Notes: generated by a model from the sequence alone, not told the origin. A DNA stretch of 64,000 bases from Platynereis dumerilii (GCA_026936325.1 JAPTHN010000012.1:43472537-43536536); one strand, 5' to 3'; shown: positions 42,031-54,063, counted from the stretch's first letter. Numbers and translations are program-made.

Positions 42031-44284
42031 TTAATCCACACAAATCACATAGGCATCATTTTTCCAGAATCCTTCAATCTTTTCACGAGCGGGACTTTTA
42101 GAATATTCTGATTTCCAACAACTATTCGCTGGTACTGCATCAACACAAAGCCACACCCCATTGTAACTCCTGACTATTTCTCGGTACACAGATCCATCGG
42201 ACTTCACATAGACTGGATATCCACCGCAATTTTGGTTGGCGTATGTGTACGTCCCATGACAGCCTGCATACACCGTGGCGTTTATCCGGAATTTTTGGCA
42301 AACTTTTTCTTTCTGAAAATAAAGAATCATAAATGAACAATTTAACAGCAAATTGTCTGCATTGGAACTGGATATGTTCTACAAATTAGGAATGGAAGGT
42401 ATAAATTGTAAGCATCTTCTATGTCACTTTTTTCACACGTGTCATATTTTCTTTGCTCTATCGGGGTCTTAGATAATACTACAATTGCAAGTGATAGTAG
42501 AGAGGAGTCACCATTCGTTGCCAGCTTCTTTTGTCTGCAGCTGTGCATGTGTAAGCCTTGCTTTCTCATAATGACTTTATACCTACCAGAAAGTAATGCC
42601 TTGTTTCCATGTCAATCAAACAGTTACTTCTCCATTTGTTGTCCAACATGTTGCAAGTTGATGATTTCTCAAAAGTGACATAATCAATCGATCGACATTG
42701 TGCTCTCTCGACGCATTTGAACATACATTCGACAAGAGACGCATTTTCCGTTGAAGCCACAATTCCTGTTGAAGTATAGGAAATCATACCAAAGTCGCAG
42801 GCTGCTTCATACTTATGGAAAACCATTTCAGAATTTCCCAATGAGGCAGTGATCAATAGAGTAACAAGGATGTGTGATATCCTCACAAGACCTAATAGTG
42901 TATAAAATAGAATAAAAACTTCATCATTTGTATCACAATATGAAATATAGCAAGATTAACACCAAAAATCATTGATACAATGTGAGGGTAGAGCCCAATG
43001 TTGGGCGACCCAGATGCCCCGAATACAGAATTACAAATTACAGTGAGTGCAGCGGGTGGCCCCCCGGAAATTTCGAGCACCCCAGAAAGTTGTGTGCCTC
43101 CAGCTTGCCCCCCCCCCCCCGCTTAAGGCCTGGTGCAAATTTTTGCGTATTTCAGGTGAAGCCAGACTTCTATCTGCTATAAACCACACAATATTAAATG
43201 TGTATCAGCCTATATATTTTGTTGTGAGTAGCCATGTCAATAAATGTTTAAAATTTCAGTGAAATCATATCCCTGGTTCAAAATATATGAACAGCTAGAA
43301 AATGATATTTCTTTTGCATTCTAGCGTGATGTGCAAAATTTTGCTTATGTAAAATCCTTAGTTTTGATGATAATAAGCAACATTTTGTCAAAGGCAAGGG
43401 TGCTAAACTGCAGCCATGGAAGTTCTGAAACTGGGACTAGCAATTGATTTTTGATACTTTGTGTACACATCAAGGAGTGGCAATCAGAATGCCAAGTCGC
43501 AAATGAAGCCACAAAGTTGTCCCAACCCTAACGCACAGTTTCTTGTTTCACGCAGTCCCACTTAGACATGCCGCTAACAATTCGTCACTACAATGCAGTG
43601 ATGCAGTTCTGCTGCTGGCTACTCAAAAACAGCCTTTGATGTGTTTGTTAAGTTTTTAGACTGTAAATATTTATCTCAGTAGAGACAGGGAATCAGGAGA
43701 ATTCTGAGCCCTTTATGAAATTGTAGGAGAAGACGTAATTGTAGTCGCAGCTTAACGCTGAGTTTATTGGATTTTGATCACTACATTGCTAGCTACATTT
43801 TGCAACAACACTTTTATTTTTCACCTCTTTATCATGCTCTTATCTGCATCAGGCCTTAAGATCCGCTCATTATGCCACGGCATTGGATGAATCCTTGAAA
43901 TGAATTGTAGTCGCGACAAAGGCAGGAAATTAATCTATATATGTGTTTAAAGGTATATATTGGAGAGGTTTTAATGCAGGTTACGTATGACGTGTACATG
44001 TAGAAGTACTGTCTAAATTTTTCGTCATGGCAACCCACACGTTAACTGGACACGTATATTTGTAGCAAAACCCCTCTATTATAATATATATACAGTGCCG
44101 CCTGTAAGTAAGTGAAACCCATGATATTTTGCCATTGCATCAATGCTGAACATCCTCAACCTAACATCACAAATAAATTGCATATCATGAGTCTGATATT
44201 CGCTTTGAATAGAAAAGCAGAAGTTGAAAAAAACACACTATTACAAACATCTAATAAAAAGATCATGAATTAAAACTTACCCAT
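42031..44284 (-). CDS. Gene D: secreted PAN-like plus six-Cys CGGYP protein, complete
   Basis: Three exons on the minus strand: 44284-44281 (ATGG, donor GTAAGT), 42891-42587 and 42312-42031. The spliced product has 196 residues. Met-Gly-Leu-Val-Arg-Ile-Ser-His-Ile-Leu starts a signal peptide of about 21 residues. The PAN/apple-like domain follows (Cys-Asp-Phe-Gly-Met; Glu-Cys-x3-Cys; Gln-Cys; Thr-Cys-Asn-Met; Ser-Asn-Cys). Then comes the exon 3 domain from Lys-Glu-Lys-Val-Cys to Ile-Cys-Val-Asp. No stop or frame break is seen. About 400 bases upstream are alignable with the upstream of gene F on the opposite strand, so the two arose by duplication with promoter. It probably acts outside the cell; the ligand is unknown. 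This is the best reference member of the A/B/C/D/F subfamily. Confidence 0.88.
42892..44280 (-). other. Intron 1 of gene D
   Basis: It contains G/C-run phrases near 43060-43130 that look like a decayed element end, and the degenerate 118-bp-type MITE at 43961-44078. No further exon is seen. Confidence 0.5.
43961..44078. mobile_element. Second copy of the GAGAGG MITE (degenerate)
   Basis: GGAGAGGTTTTAATGCAGGT, TTACGTATGACGTGTACATG and CCCACACGTTAACTGG track the copy at 22576-22693. The ends have drifted and no clean TA duplication remains. Confidence 0.65.
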
Positions 44285-44690
44285 TTGAGATAGAAGATAA
44301 AGTGAAGTTTCTTGGAACTGATTGAGAATGGTGTGAAATGCCAAATGTTTTGTAAACTTAACAACTAGACCATTTGTTTCTTAGTGAAAGTAATTTGACT
44401 GTGAATAACCCAATTGTGATGCAAGGTTTGAAAAAGAACACAATTTTACAATTCTAAGCAATATTGGAGGGTATTATGGGTCGATTTCAGGTTCTTCAAC
44501 TTCAGAGCTTGATTCCTTTGATTTCCCTCAGCTTCAGGAAGTACCAAGCTTGAAAGTTGATCGCGAATAATCAAATAATGAATTTTATGCTTCATCAACT
44601 TTTTCAAATGTCAAATCATACACCCTATATAGAGTATAATTTCATGAATTAAACATCAAACGATTTCAAAATTAAGCCTATTTCATTAGG
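44281..44690 (-). promoter_or_regulatory. Gene D upstream region, conserved with gene F
   Basis: The strongest block is CACAATTGGGTTATTCACAG-TCAAATTA at about 44396-44426, roughly 115-145 bases before the ATG. Gene F has CACAAATTGGGTTATTGACC-GTCAAATTA at 50250-50280. Further matches extend through AATCGACC, GTTTGATGTTTAATTCATGA and GAAATA-GGCTTAA. Conservation of upstream DNA between paralogues may be recent duplication or selection. Confidence 0.6.
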
Positions 44691-44744
44691 ACTTTATATG
44701 AATAACGTACTTTGATATTTGACTAAAAACTTAAATTAAGGGGG

Positions 44745-45125
44745 CCATCATTTCTTCTCAAGGGGGGGGGGGGGTTTGGAGTTTTTGTAAATAAATAATT
44801 TCCTGCTCAGTTTTGTTAAAATAAATTAATTCTTTCTGGGCAGACTTGAAATAAATAATTTCTGGTGGGGTTATTTCTTTAGAAGGCGATGCTTGATTTA
44901 GGAATGAATGTTCGAGGACTTCGAGAGCTTGAAATAAATAATTACGGCTGCAGTTATCGTGAAATAAATAATTAATTTCCCGCTGAAGCAATCTTCAAGG
45001 CCCCCCCATTATTAAACAATCGCTCCCTACAGGCTGGGAGTTTTGCGTGAGGGGTTAAGTTGTGACAAAACTTACAAACCCTACCCCCCCCTCTCCCCGT
45101 CATAAATTGTGGGCGGTCCCTTTAT
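44745..45125. mobile_element. Element with AAATAAATAATT repeats between C-runs and G-runs
   Basis: GAAATAAATAATT-like words occur about six times from 44790 to 44970, between GGGGGCCATCATT and AAGGCCCCCCCATTATT, which look like inverted ends. 45030-45123 (GGGAGTTTTGCGTGAGGG to GGGCGGTCCCTTTA) resembles the right half of the element at 50464-50894. Confidence 0.4.
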
Positions 45126-45779
45126 ACAAATGCCAATATCAGAACAGAAAATGTAATATACTCAAAACTATATATATACATATATAATATATACACATAA
45201 CACCCCTTTTGTGGGGCGTGTATCTCAGACCAACTTACGTGGAGAATATCTCAAACCAACTTCAGAGGTATATAAGACATATATATTAAATATGCCCCGC
45301 GACTGCTGATAATTCGACAAGTATATAGGCCTAACAACTAAAAATATTCTACAACATACAGGTAATATTCTAAATTTGTGTAATTCTGCCACTTTTTTAA
45401 AATTCATTTCTGGTCGAAAATCATAATCCAGAGGTCAGAGATCTAAAAATGGCGGGGGGGGGGGTTGTAACATGGAGAAGACAGCAAGCGATGGCGCATC
45501 CAACCCAAGTTAATTTAGGGCCGGGGTGGGGGGCAATGGCCCCAATGTCCCCCTAAATACACCAATGCCAAAAGATAAATTTGACCAAAAATGGAAATTA
45601 AACTCTTGCATTTTAATTTATCTTATTCCTTTCAGGAGCTGAGGTTTCGACACCATTTTTTTTAAATAATACTATGCCGGCTGCAATGGAACAGTACTTT
45701 CAGGAACTTTTATGACCCTACACACAATCAATGAAATTGAGATTTGGGAATAATATCTGCTGGGATGGCCATTCACAAG

Positions 45780-45905
45780 ATCATCCGTGATAAAGACACG
45801 GGCTTTCAGTGTCGAAGGTCCACAGCCGAGGAACGAATTACCCCTTGCAGTTGAAAATAAATATTCATTCATTCATTCATTATCCTACAACTTTGAGTGT
45901 TTGTC
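45780..45905 (+). pseudogene. LINE 3'-end scrap with ATTC tail
   Basis: The plus strand reads Arg-Ala-Phe-Ser-Val-Glu-Gly-Pro-Gln-Pro-Arg-Asn-Glu-Leu-Pro-Leu-Ala-Val-Glu. This recalls the Phe-Ser-Val-x-Gly-Pro-x-x-Trp-Asn-x-Leu-Pro block at the C terminus of CR1/L2-like ORF2. An ATTC repeat follows at 45867-45882, like a LINE tail. Confidence 0.5.
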
Positions 45906-46510
45906 CAATACCTTAACAATGATTATATTTCATGATCTATTTTTACTTTGCATTTTATACAACTATTCGCAACTGTTTACGTAACTTTACCATCAATATG
46001 AAATATTCATTGTGAGCCGTCAAGAGCTATGCCGGGATTTTATGCTATTATCAAAATCTTACAAGTGATATACAATTGCAAGGTGATTGCAGGTATCAGA
46101 CATAAAAGAAAAAAGTTTTACACAAAGAAACCTGATCCTTTATGCAGCCATGTATTTGTTTTATTTTTCAACTGCCAATGAAACCTACACTTTAAAAAGT
46201 TGGCATCAATCGCCATTATATATACACTGTCACCCCAGGCAATGTAACTATTTGGAACTAATATGTAGTTATTCACAACATAAATCATCATTAAATCCAA
46301 TTTAATTTTATCAGTAATCAATATTAGGCTGCATGAAGTGTCCGCTTCCAGTAAATTTGCACACTTATCGGCTTGCAGCCATGATAGCCACATTTCAAAT
46401 CTATTTGGAAAGCCTGTGGGCCACACTTCAACTGACGCTCATAGGACAGGAGAGGCAACAACATTGCTGACGTTCAGCGGTGTCGCATAAACAGTCCAGA
46501 ATATTCAGCT

Positions 46511-49229
46511 ATGAATTTGTTGATAGGTAAGTCAAAAAATTACTTCTTACAGTCTGCAACTTTGCTATAGAAAAAGAGTGGACTGTTGCACGGTGAAAAT
46601 GGCATTTTGTGTGTCATCATGCTGATGATTTGTCATGATCATACCCAATACTATCAACGTTAATTTGATTTAACCTCTTCCAATAATAAAGTTGCTGACA
46701 ATTCATTCTCTTATAATTCCATAAAATCCTGGAATGCTTTACATCAAAGCCAAATCAGACTATAACAGCTTTAAATTTTCTGTTAAACAACATCTAGTAC
46801 ACAATAGCTTAAACTGCGGACTGTGATACTTTGGAGTCAAACAATCACTTAATCACACCTGTATAAACATTCACAATATACCCTAGTCAACCACTAATCA
46901 CACAACTCATGCTACCTTCTTGTGTATCATTTCTCAGGGCCCCGCTGGAAATAACGATGGTGAAAGTGCAAAACCTCGTATGTCAAAATTTTGCTATTTT
47001 TAGATTTTTGGTGGAATGACTATTTTAATATCCAATACACATTGTCAGTTGATTACCTTGCCAGTTTGCTATTTTTGGAAGCTGTAACACACTGGTAACA
47101 GACTGATTTCACCAAACCTTGTATGTCGATATGTTTCAAAAAGTGAAAGTGCAAAACCTCGTAACTCAAATCAGAACTTTGAAGCACATATTGTGGGATA
47201 TTTCAACTTTTTTTGAAAAACAATTACTGTGTTGCTTTTTTATGACTCCCAGCAAGTTTCCTGATTAAAAAAAATGTACCTCCCTATATTCGTTTTGGTG
47301 ATGTAGGCTATTGAAAAAGAGAGTGCACGAAAATTTGAAAAAAATGTCATTTTCCTCATTCTTGCCATTGTAGCCACTCAATAAAATTTGTTATTGCAAT
47401 CGGTCATAGGCAAATTATAATTTTCACTGTATATACATAAATTGAAAGTATATGCAATGCTGCAAGTTGCTTTAAAGTGTGATAAATGATCGAGTTACAA
47501 GGTTTTGCACGGGTAGAAAGTGAAAGTGCAAAACCTCGTAAGTCTACATTTTCAATCACATCTGATGGTAACATCAATGCAAGGGGTAAACGACCTCTGA
47601 CAAAAAATTTGCTACAACAGGGTGTCACTTTCTATGTATCTAGTTGGCCATAACTCACTTATTAATAAACATTACCTTAAAAAAAGACACCTGACAGTTT
47701 TTTTCAATTTCTGAAAAACAGCTTTTTTTGACTTACGAGGTTTTGCACTTTCACCATCGATAAGCTATGTAGCTTTCGTGGGCCATCCTAACATTTTCTC
47801 CGATATACTTCCCATTTCAGTTGGCCATTTCTGGTTAATTTCATATAGTATGTCGCTCGTACATTTGTTGTATATGCACTGATGAATTTATCAAATAAAT
47901 CAAATCAAATCAAATATTTGATATATCTATCCTAAATTGTAAACAAAGTCTCAAATACATTATCCTCAAGAGTTTTGTCACATTTTGTAAACAACAAAAT
48001 GGATCCCTCGGACGCAATCTTTCATTGGGCCATGCCTGCCCGAGGCCAAAATTAACGAGGGAAGAGATAGGAAAGCCGATGAGCGCCCAGTATTCACCCC
48101 CTGTAATGCCCCCCCCCCATCAGGCCATTTCTAGATACGCCCCTGAGGTCATCCAAACAGTTAGGCGAAGTAAAAAAAAGATGTAAATTATAAGAATACA
48201 TTTGATGATTTCTGATTTCAGATGGAAATAAACTGATGAACATCACCCTTTGGATTTCTGTGATATTGGCTTTTGTCGAGGGGGATACAATGATTTTCAA
48301 GAATTATGGAATCGCGTGTGACATTGGCATGAAACCATATGGAAACACCGGACGTATACTTTCAATTGGTGGCTCATCTGTAGCAAACTGTGCCTTGAGA
48401 TGCGCAGCTGATCAAAAATGTCGTTCAATCGATGTCGTCCCAAATGGAGAATCGTCAATGTGTCATTTGATGGACGACAGATATTGGAGTAAATGTCGAT
48501 CAGACAATGATACAAAGCATTTGATTTTAGTAAGCATAATGCTCCACTTTATCAATATCGCAGATGAAATTTTTGAAAAAAAAAGAAGAAAAAACTTATT
48601 TAACAGTAATAATATAGTTGTCAGAAATATTTTTCAAAATGTCAAAACTTCTGGTGTGAAAAGTTAAAAAAACAAAGGTTAATGAAATGTTTTTGTTTTT
48701 GATGTTGATCCAAATAACAGTCCTCGTAACATTTTTGTCGGGGAGGATGATTTCGACAAACGCAAACTTCGTGCGTGACCCAAGCTGCTGAAAGTTGCAC
48801 AGCACGGGTTTAGGGGGGAATAATCATATGATCATCCCCCCCAGTCTCATTCTAGGGGGTGGGATGCGGCCCCTTCCCCTTTAGGATATTCGCCCCAGCC
48901 ATGGAGTAAACAAAATCCTCAGCATATCACCTTTATTTTTTTCAAATTTTCAGGAGGAGAAATTCTGCGGTAATTTTGTCATAAATGATACGGCCAATGC
49001 CGGCTGTGATGGAGCATATGAATTTGCGAATATGTTCTGCGGGGGTTACCCTGTCTACGCCAAACCAGATACAACAAGGGTGGTACTAAGGACATACAAC
49101 GGCATGTGGCGATGTGTAGCAAGTTTTCCTGTTGACACTTGTGCTGTTGGATCTTTTACCGGAAGCCCAGTTCGAGAAAAGATTGAAGGACACTGGCGAG
49201 ATGACGCTTATGCTGTTTGTCAAGATTAA
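46511..49229 (+). CDS. Gene E: secreted PAN-like plus six-Cys CGGYP protein, subfamily II
   Basis: Three exons: 46511-46526 (ATG AAT TTG TTG ATA G, donor GTAAGT), 48222-48529 and 48954-49229. The product has 199 residues. The signal peptide is Met-Asn-Leu-Leu-Ile-Asp-Gly-Asn-Lys-Leu-Met-Asn-Ile and on. The PAN-like domain has Cys-Asp-Ile-Gly-Met, Asn-Cys-x3-Cys, Lys-Cys, Met-Cys-His-Leu and Ser-Lys-Cys. Exon 3 runs from Glu-Glu-Lys-Phe-Cys to Val-Cys-Gln-Asp, 91 residues, two fewer than subfamily I. It is closest to gene G. The exon 1 choice rests on phase and a good donor; if it is wrong, translation could begin at the internal ATG at 48236. Intron 1 holds LINE and MITE sequence. Confidence 0.82.
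46682..47915 (+). mobile_element. LINE 3' end split by the 805-bp MITE
   Basis: At 46690-46800 the plus strand reads Tyr-Asn-Ser-Ile-Lys-Ser-Trp-Asn-Ala-Leu-His and then Asn-Ser-Phe-Lys-Phe-Ser-Val-Lys, like the end of a CR1/L2-type ORF2. The untranslated tail has GGGCCCCGCTGGAAATAACG up to 46956. After the MITE it resumes with ATAAGCTATG and GGGCCATCCTAAC and ends in AAATAAATCAAATCAAATC near 47900. The MITE at 46955-47759 is therefore younger. The block lies in intron 1 of gene E. Confidence 0.65.
46955..47759. mobile_element. 805-bp MITE family, copy 2, ATAA duplications
   Basis: The ends are CGATGGTGAAAGTGCAAAAC and its complement ending CACCATCG at 47759. ATAA flanks at 46951-46954 and 47760-47763. 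GTGAAAGTGCAAAACCTCGT occurs again near 47144 and 47520, plus an inverted form near 47497. So the terminal word is also spread through the interior. No coding frame is seen. Confidence 0.85.
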
Positions 49230-49325
49230 CTGGGTCAATTCGACCTAATTTGAGTTTGAGAAAAGATTGAAGGACACTGGCGAGATGACGCATATGCTGT
49301 TTGTCAAGATTGACTATGTCCATTT
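49174..49325 (+). repeat. 84-bp direct duplication of the gene E tail
   Basis: The last codons of gene E (from Arg-Glu-Lys-Ile-Glu-Gly to the stop, starting at GAGAAAAG 49174) are repeated starting at 49258, 84 bases downstream, with few changes. The second copy lies after the stop codon and is not translated in the predicted gene. Confidence 0.9.
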
Positions 49326-49955
49326 GACTCAGTGATGAAAATGGAAAATTTTTGTCGGGGGAGCTCTTGGCCCATGTGACAGTGGCTCGCTATTTAAACT
49401 TTTTAAAAGGAAAAGAATTCTTCCACCAGATCATAGTTTTTGGCTCATTCCATGAGGACTGAAAAAGTAACATGATAATTGCAATTTTGCCCCCAATTTT
49501 CATCACGGCATTTGACCTAATTTCTTGCCTTTGACCCTTGGAGCAGAGACCATCACTGAACAGATTTTGATTGCTTCTTGTGCTTAGTTCACTGCGTCAA
49601 TATAACTTGGGCACATGTGCACTCATCAAAGAATGAAATTTTGCTATGAATATCTGGTTGAACAATCAAAGGTTTGACTCGACATTTCAAAAGTTGCTAA
49701 TAATATGTTTTATGTGAAGGTCGACATTGATTTGCTGAACAGAAGTATATTCAAACCATTAGTGACGATGCTGAATTGTTGATAATAAAAATTTCCATTT
49801 TCACTGACACAGGCTTAGGCTTATAGGGAGGGGGGCATGCATTAATAACCTTCCTTTTTGTTTGAATGGTGAATAAATCAATAATTATTCGATTCAGTTT
49901 TAGCTTACATAAGGTGACTTTTTAATCAAAATTCGAGGTAGACAGTTGTCACACA
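49326..49955. other. Intergenic DNA between genes E and F
   Basis: AT-rich, with no gene or element border recognised. The section after 49957 aligns with the upstream of gene D. Confidence 0.4.
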
Positions 49956-49956
49956 A

Positions 49957-50385
49957 TCCCTGAATGAAATAAGCCTAATTATAAAATTGTTTGATGTTTA
50001 ATTCATGAACTTGTATTGTATAGAAGGGATATGATTATAAGACGTTTGAAAAAGTTTGTGAAGCGGAAAATCATAAATTGATTATTTTACTTGGAGAATT
50101 AACTATCAAGCGTTATACATCCTGAAAGAAATTAAAGGAAATTAGCTCCTAAGTTGCAGAACCCAAAAATCGACCTTCCAGGGTATTCTCCAATGTTACT
50201 TTGGAACTGTTAATTTTGTGTTATTTTTCAAAGCCCAAGTCACAAATTGGGTTATTGACCGTCAAATTAATTATCCAAAGAAGCACGTTTAGATAAAGTT
50301 CATCTTACAGAGAAATAGACATTGCGCACCATTTACTCATTCAAAGATGCTTCAATTTATCATCTATTTGACAATGTCTCAAATG
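49957..50385 (+). promoter_or_regulatory. Gene F upstream region, conserved with gene D
   Basis: This is alignable with 44690-44285 read on the minus strand. The core block CACAAATTGGGTTATTGACC lies at about 50250-50270, some 115-135 bases before ATGG. Additional shared words include GTTTGATGTTTAATTCATGA and AATCGACC. Confidence 0.6.
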
Positions 50386-50463
50386 GGTAAGTTTTATATA
50401 ATTTACACTATTTTTATCAATCTTTTAATTTAGTTTACTGTCATAGCATATTATTCAAACTAA

Positions 50464-50894
50464 GGGACGGTTCAGAATTTAAATTCAATTTATGCCTGAC
50501 ACTGGGGGGGGGGGGTAGAAGTTTGCAGGAACTTCCCGTCTAAAAGTGATATCCCCCTTAAGTTTCATGCGGAATTTTAGCACCAAGCCCTCAGCTTTCA
50601 TGCATATTTTTAGTACCCCCCCTTGACATACAAAGCAATCCACACATATATACTTTTATGCATGGTCACGCCTGCCGATTCGCGCCATTTCGTGAAATTC
50701 GTGGACTAATGAATGTAAAAATGTGGGGGAAAAGTGCGTTTATGCGTGTTTTATAACATTTTTTCTTTGTTACAATTTCTTACCCCCTTGGAAGTGTTGT
50801 CAAAAATTAATACCCCCATGAGACACTTGTGAAAAGTTAGGACTCCCTGAGGCAAAACTCCCATCCCCCCAGTCATACATTTTGAACGGTCCCT
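50464..50894. mobile_element. MITE with GGGACGGTTCAGAATTTA ends (in intron 1 of gene F)
   Basis: The left GGGACGGTTCAGAATTTA is answered by CATTTTGAACGGTCCCTTA at 50878-50894. The interior is rich in C-runs and TTTCATGCGG-ATTTTTAG repeats. Truncated relatives lie at 21862-21990, near 45050-45123 and at about 62610-62730. Confidence 0.65.
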
Positions 50895-51972
50895 TATTGA
50901 TTATTAAAAACTAATAGCAGCCTCCTGTAGTTCAAATCACCACTAAAACCAGTCTTGACTTACGTTGTGCTGGTGTAACCCAGGATATACTCTGAAAAAT
51001 TTCGGGACAAAATTGTTTTTTTAGATTCAAAGTGGATTTTAAAAAAACCAAATTTCAAAGCAAAAACCAACGATGAGATGAGAAGGCTGGGAGTCTAACA
51101 CATACCTTTAGTCTCTAAATAGCCCAATTTAGTACTGATGTGATGTAAAACTCTAACTCATGGAATCATTTAGGGGATAATAAAGGTGATATTATCTGAT
51201 GGCCATACATTACACATTATGCAAATGTCTGATATAAGTAGTTGTCTGCCAAATTTTAATAGGGCTGCAAATAATCCCGGGGCTGGGATTATTTGAACAA
51301 AAAAAAAAAATTTCGAAGTTTGTGTCTGTAACACAGAGTTCTACAATTATTTGCAATATCTCAAAAGCTTATTATTTAGTTAAACACATTTACTTTCACA
51401 GTCTAACATTTGGTGTGAATAATTATCCAATTAGCTCTCCAGACAAAAATAGAAATAAGTGCTTTGAATAACCCCGGTCTCACTATGGGATGGTCTCAAG
51501 CTAGGGATAAGGGGGGGGGCGGCCTGTGGGGCTCTATATCGTTGCTGACATTCGATACGATACGTATCATCGATACACTTGATCGATACACGATTCGTAC
51601 CATCGGTCCACAAATTCGGGCCCGGCAATAAAACATCTTTTTGAATTGGATGCTGCATTATTACACCGAACTGAAAGTGCTGCTTTAAAACCAGTTCGGG
51701 AACCGGCCAGACTGTACCGGTACGGCCGGTATTTATCGAACCGGTGTAGACCCCTAGCGGCCAGTTTTTGATTTAAGATTTAATTAGCTGAGGTGACAAT
51801 TTAGAATATCCAATTTTCCAACTATGTACCATAGTTATACCAAACCCCAGTGTTTAATAGAATTGGCCTTGATATAATCTCTACTGTCAAATCATATCAA
51901 AGATTTTTGACTGTATTTTTTTCATACCACATCGCAAGGCTAATTATGAAGTTTTCATTCAATTTTATATAG
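50895..51972 (+). other. Intron 1 of gene F, remainder
   Basis: 51540-51605 holds GATACGATACGTATCATCGA and related short palindromes, and 51670-51740 repeats ACCGGT-like words. Both look like decayed element ends. No exon is seen before the acceptor at 51971-51972. Confidence 0.4.
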
Positions 51973-52270
51973 GTTCCGTGAAGATATCACACATTATTAT
52001 TCTATTGATCAGCGCTTCTCTGGGACATTCTGAAATGGTTTTCCTCAAGTATGATGCTTTGATTTTGGTATGAAGTCTTACACGTCGAAAGGAATTGTGG
52101 CTTCAAAGGAAAATGTGTCTCTTGTCGAATGTGTGTTCAAATGCGACGAGAGAGCAAAATGTCGATCAATTGATTATGTCACTTTTGAGAAATCATCAAC
52201 TTGCAAGCTGTTGGATAGGAAATGGAGAAGTAACTGTTTGATTGATATGGAGACAAGGCATTACTATCTG

Positions 52271-52898
52271 GTAACTATAAAAGCCATTATAATAGAAATC
52301 CAGGCTATTACATGGCGGCGGAGGGCGACTCCTTCCTAGTATCAGGGAGAATTATGTCTATATATGTGAGACCCCAACAGAATCAGAATCTCTTTTATTG
52401 TCCTTGCATTGATATCATGGTATTATGTAAAGAAATATAGAAAACTAATTGAATTTTTAACAAGGACAGGAGGCCACTTCAAGAAAATTAGTTTTCGTTG
52501 TCATGTGACCCCCGTCAGTATGAAAATAGACAGAGGAAAGTCCGTACATGTAAGCGACTAGATGGTGGGTGTTGATAATAATGATTTAAATCTGAAGTAT
52601 GAATTTCTATACGTAGGTGACAGAGTAGAATTATTATTTTCTAAATCAAGTTATATTGCAAATGAAACAATTAGAAAGTGAACATGATGTAGGATGCGAT
52701 TGAATGACCGTTTTTTAAATATAAAGCCTGAACAGTGAACAAGGCAAAGAAAATTCGTCGAAGCATGATTTAAGTGATATTGAAGATAAATATAATTTAC
52801 ACTATGCATTCCCAATTTGTATAGCATATCCATGTTCTGATACAGATAGACAATCATTATGTGTTGTTCAATTGTTCATTTGTGATTCCTTTTTTCAG
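52271..52898 (+). other. Intron 2 of gene F
   Basis: AT-rich. It ends in a T-rich tract and CAG at 52896-52898. No other feature is visible. Confidence 0.6.
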
Positions 52899-53180
52899 AA
52901 AGAAAATTTATGCCAACAATTCCGAATAAACGCTACGGTGTATGCAGGCTGTCATGGGACGTACACATACTCCAATAAAATCTGTGGTGGATATCCTGTC
53001 TATGCTAAATCAGACGGATCAACGTACAGAGAAATATCCAGAAATTACCAAGGAATGTGGATATGTGTGAGGACAGTACCAGCAAACAATTGTTACAGTC
53101 CAGGATATTCAAAGAGTCCCGCTCGAGAAAACATCGAAGGACTCTGGAAAAATGATGCATATGTGATTTGTTTAGATTGA

Positions 53181-54063
53181 CTGACAGTCTGACATACCCA
53201 ACTGAATAATCACGAAGTGACCTAATTAAGGATTTTTTTTTGCTTTCATTTTGCTAGTTCTCACATATAGAGCTAACAACAAACTTTGCATCATAGCCAG
53301 TTGTTGTGTTATAGTACAAGTAATAGACACAAACATTTTGAAATCAATCAGGCAAGTTTTCTGAGAGATTAGGCAGTTTAAATTATGGTACATTTTTTAT
53401 TGGAATCCCCAAATCTTTTGATTGTTGCATACTTAATGCTTGTAGCTTCAGATCAGGATGTCTAATACTTTTAAAAATATAGCAAACTGGCTATGCATTG
53501 GTTCTTTGTCCAAAACTTAAGATTTTATGATTAACTAGGTCGCTTCACAAAGAGCAAATGGTACACAGTGTCCACCTAACCATAAAACCATGTGTACAGT
53601 TAAATGAACAGGCAACTTTGTTCCAGCTGTTAGAACTATGAAAGTACTCATAAACCTGAACAGGACAATGAACCTTAAAACGTACTTTAGTACATTGAAC
53701 AGTAAGTTTAAGGATTCGATGAAGTGATGTTATGGCAGAATGTACATACAGTGCAACCCAAAATAAAGTAAGAACATTTTCTGTCAGAAGTCCTCTGTTT
53801 ACCTATTTTGCCCTCCTTTTCCCACTCCACCCATGATCTCCGTACAATTACCTTTGACTCCTCGTCACAACTTTACCCCACATTAAGAAGTCTATTAAGA
53901 CAACTGGAAATGTAATAGCAGTTAGCAAAGGGACACACTTTCAAATAAGGCAAACACAATCGGGTTGATGGAGTTTGAATTGGTATTGATATTATGTAAA
54001 TTTAATGCAATTTTAAAGGGTAGTTTCAAGTAGGTAAAGGTACATGTAGGAAGTTATTTGGAG
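53181..54063. other. Intergenic DNA 3' of gene F
   Basis: AT-rich with CCTCCTTTTCCCACTCC phrases near 53810. No gene, RNA gene or clear element border is recognised. Confidence 0.4.

Larger units (their letters stand above)
50386..53180 (+). pseudogene. Gene F: family member with a frame break in exon 2
   Basis: Exon 1 ends at ATGG 50386-50389 with donor GTAAGT; an in-frame upstream ATG at 50347 could extend the start by 13 codons. Exon 2 is 51973-52270 and exon 3 is 52899-53180. The signal peptide (Gly-Ser-Val-Lys-Ile-Ser-His-Ile-Ile-Ile) and exon 3 (Lys-Glu-Asn-Leu-Cys to Ile-Cys-Leu-Asp) look sound. In exon 2, near 52055-52063, the sequence is four bases shorter than gene D at the first PAN cysteine. 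The codon for that Cys is lost and the frame shifts to a stop. Exon 3 shows no decay, so the break is either recent or a sequence error. It is otherwise closest to gene D, including the promoter. Confidence 0.75.
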
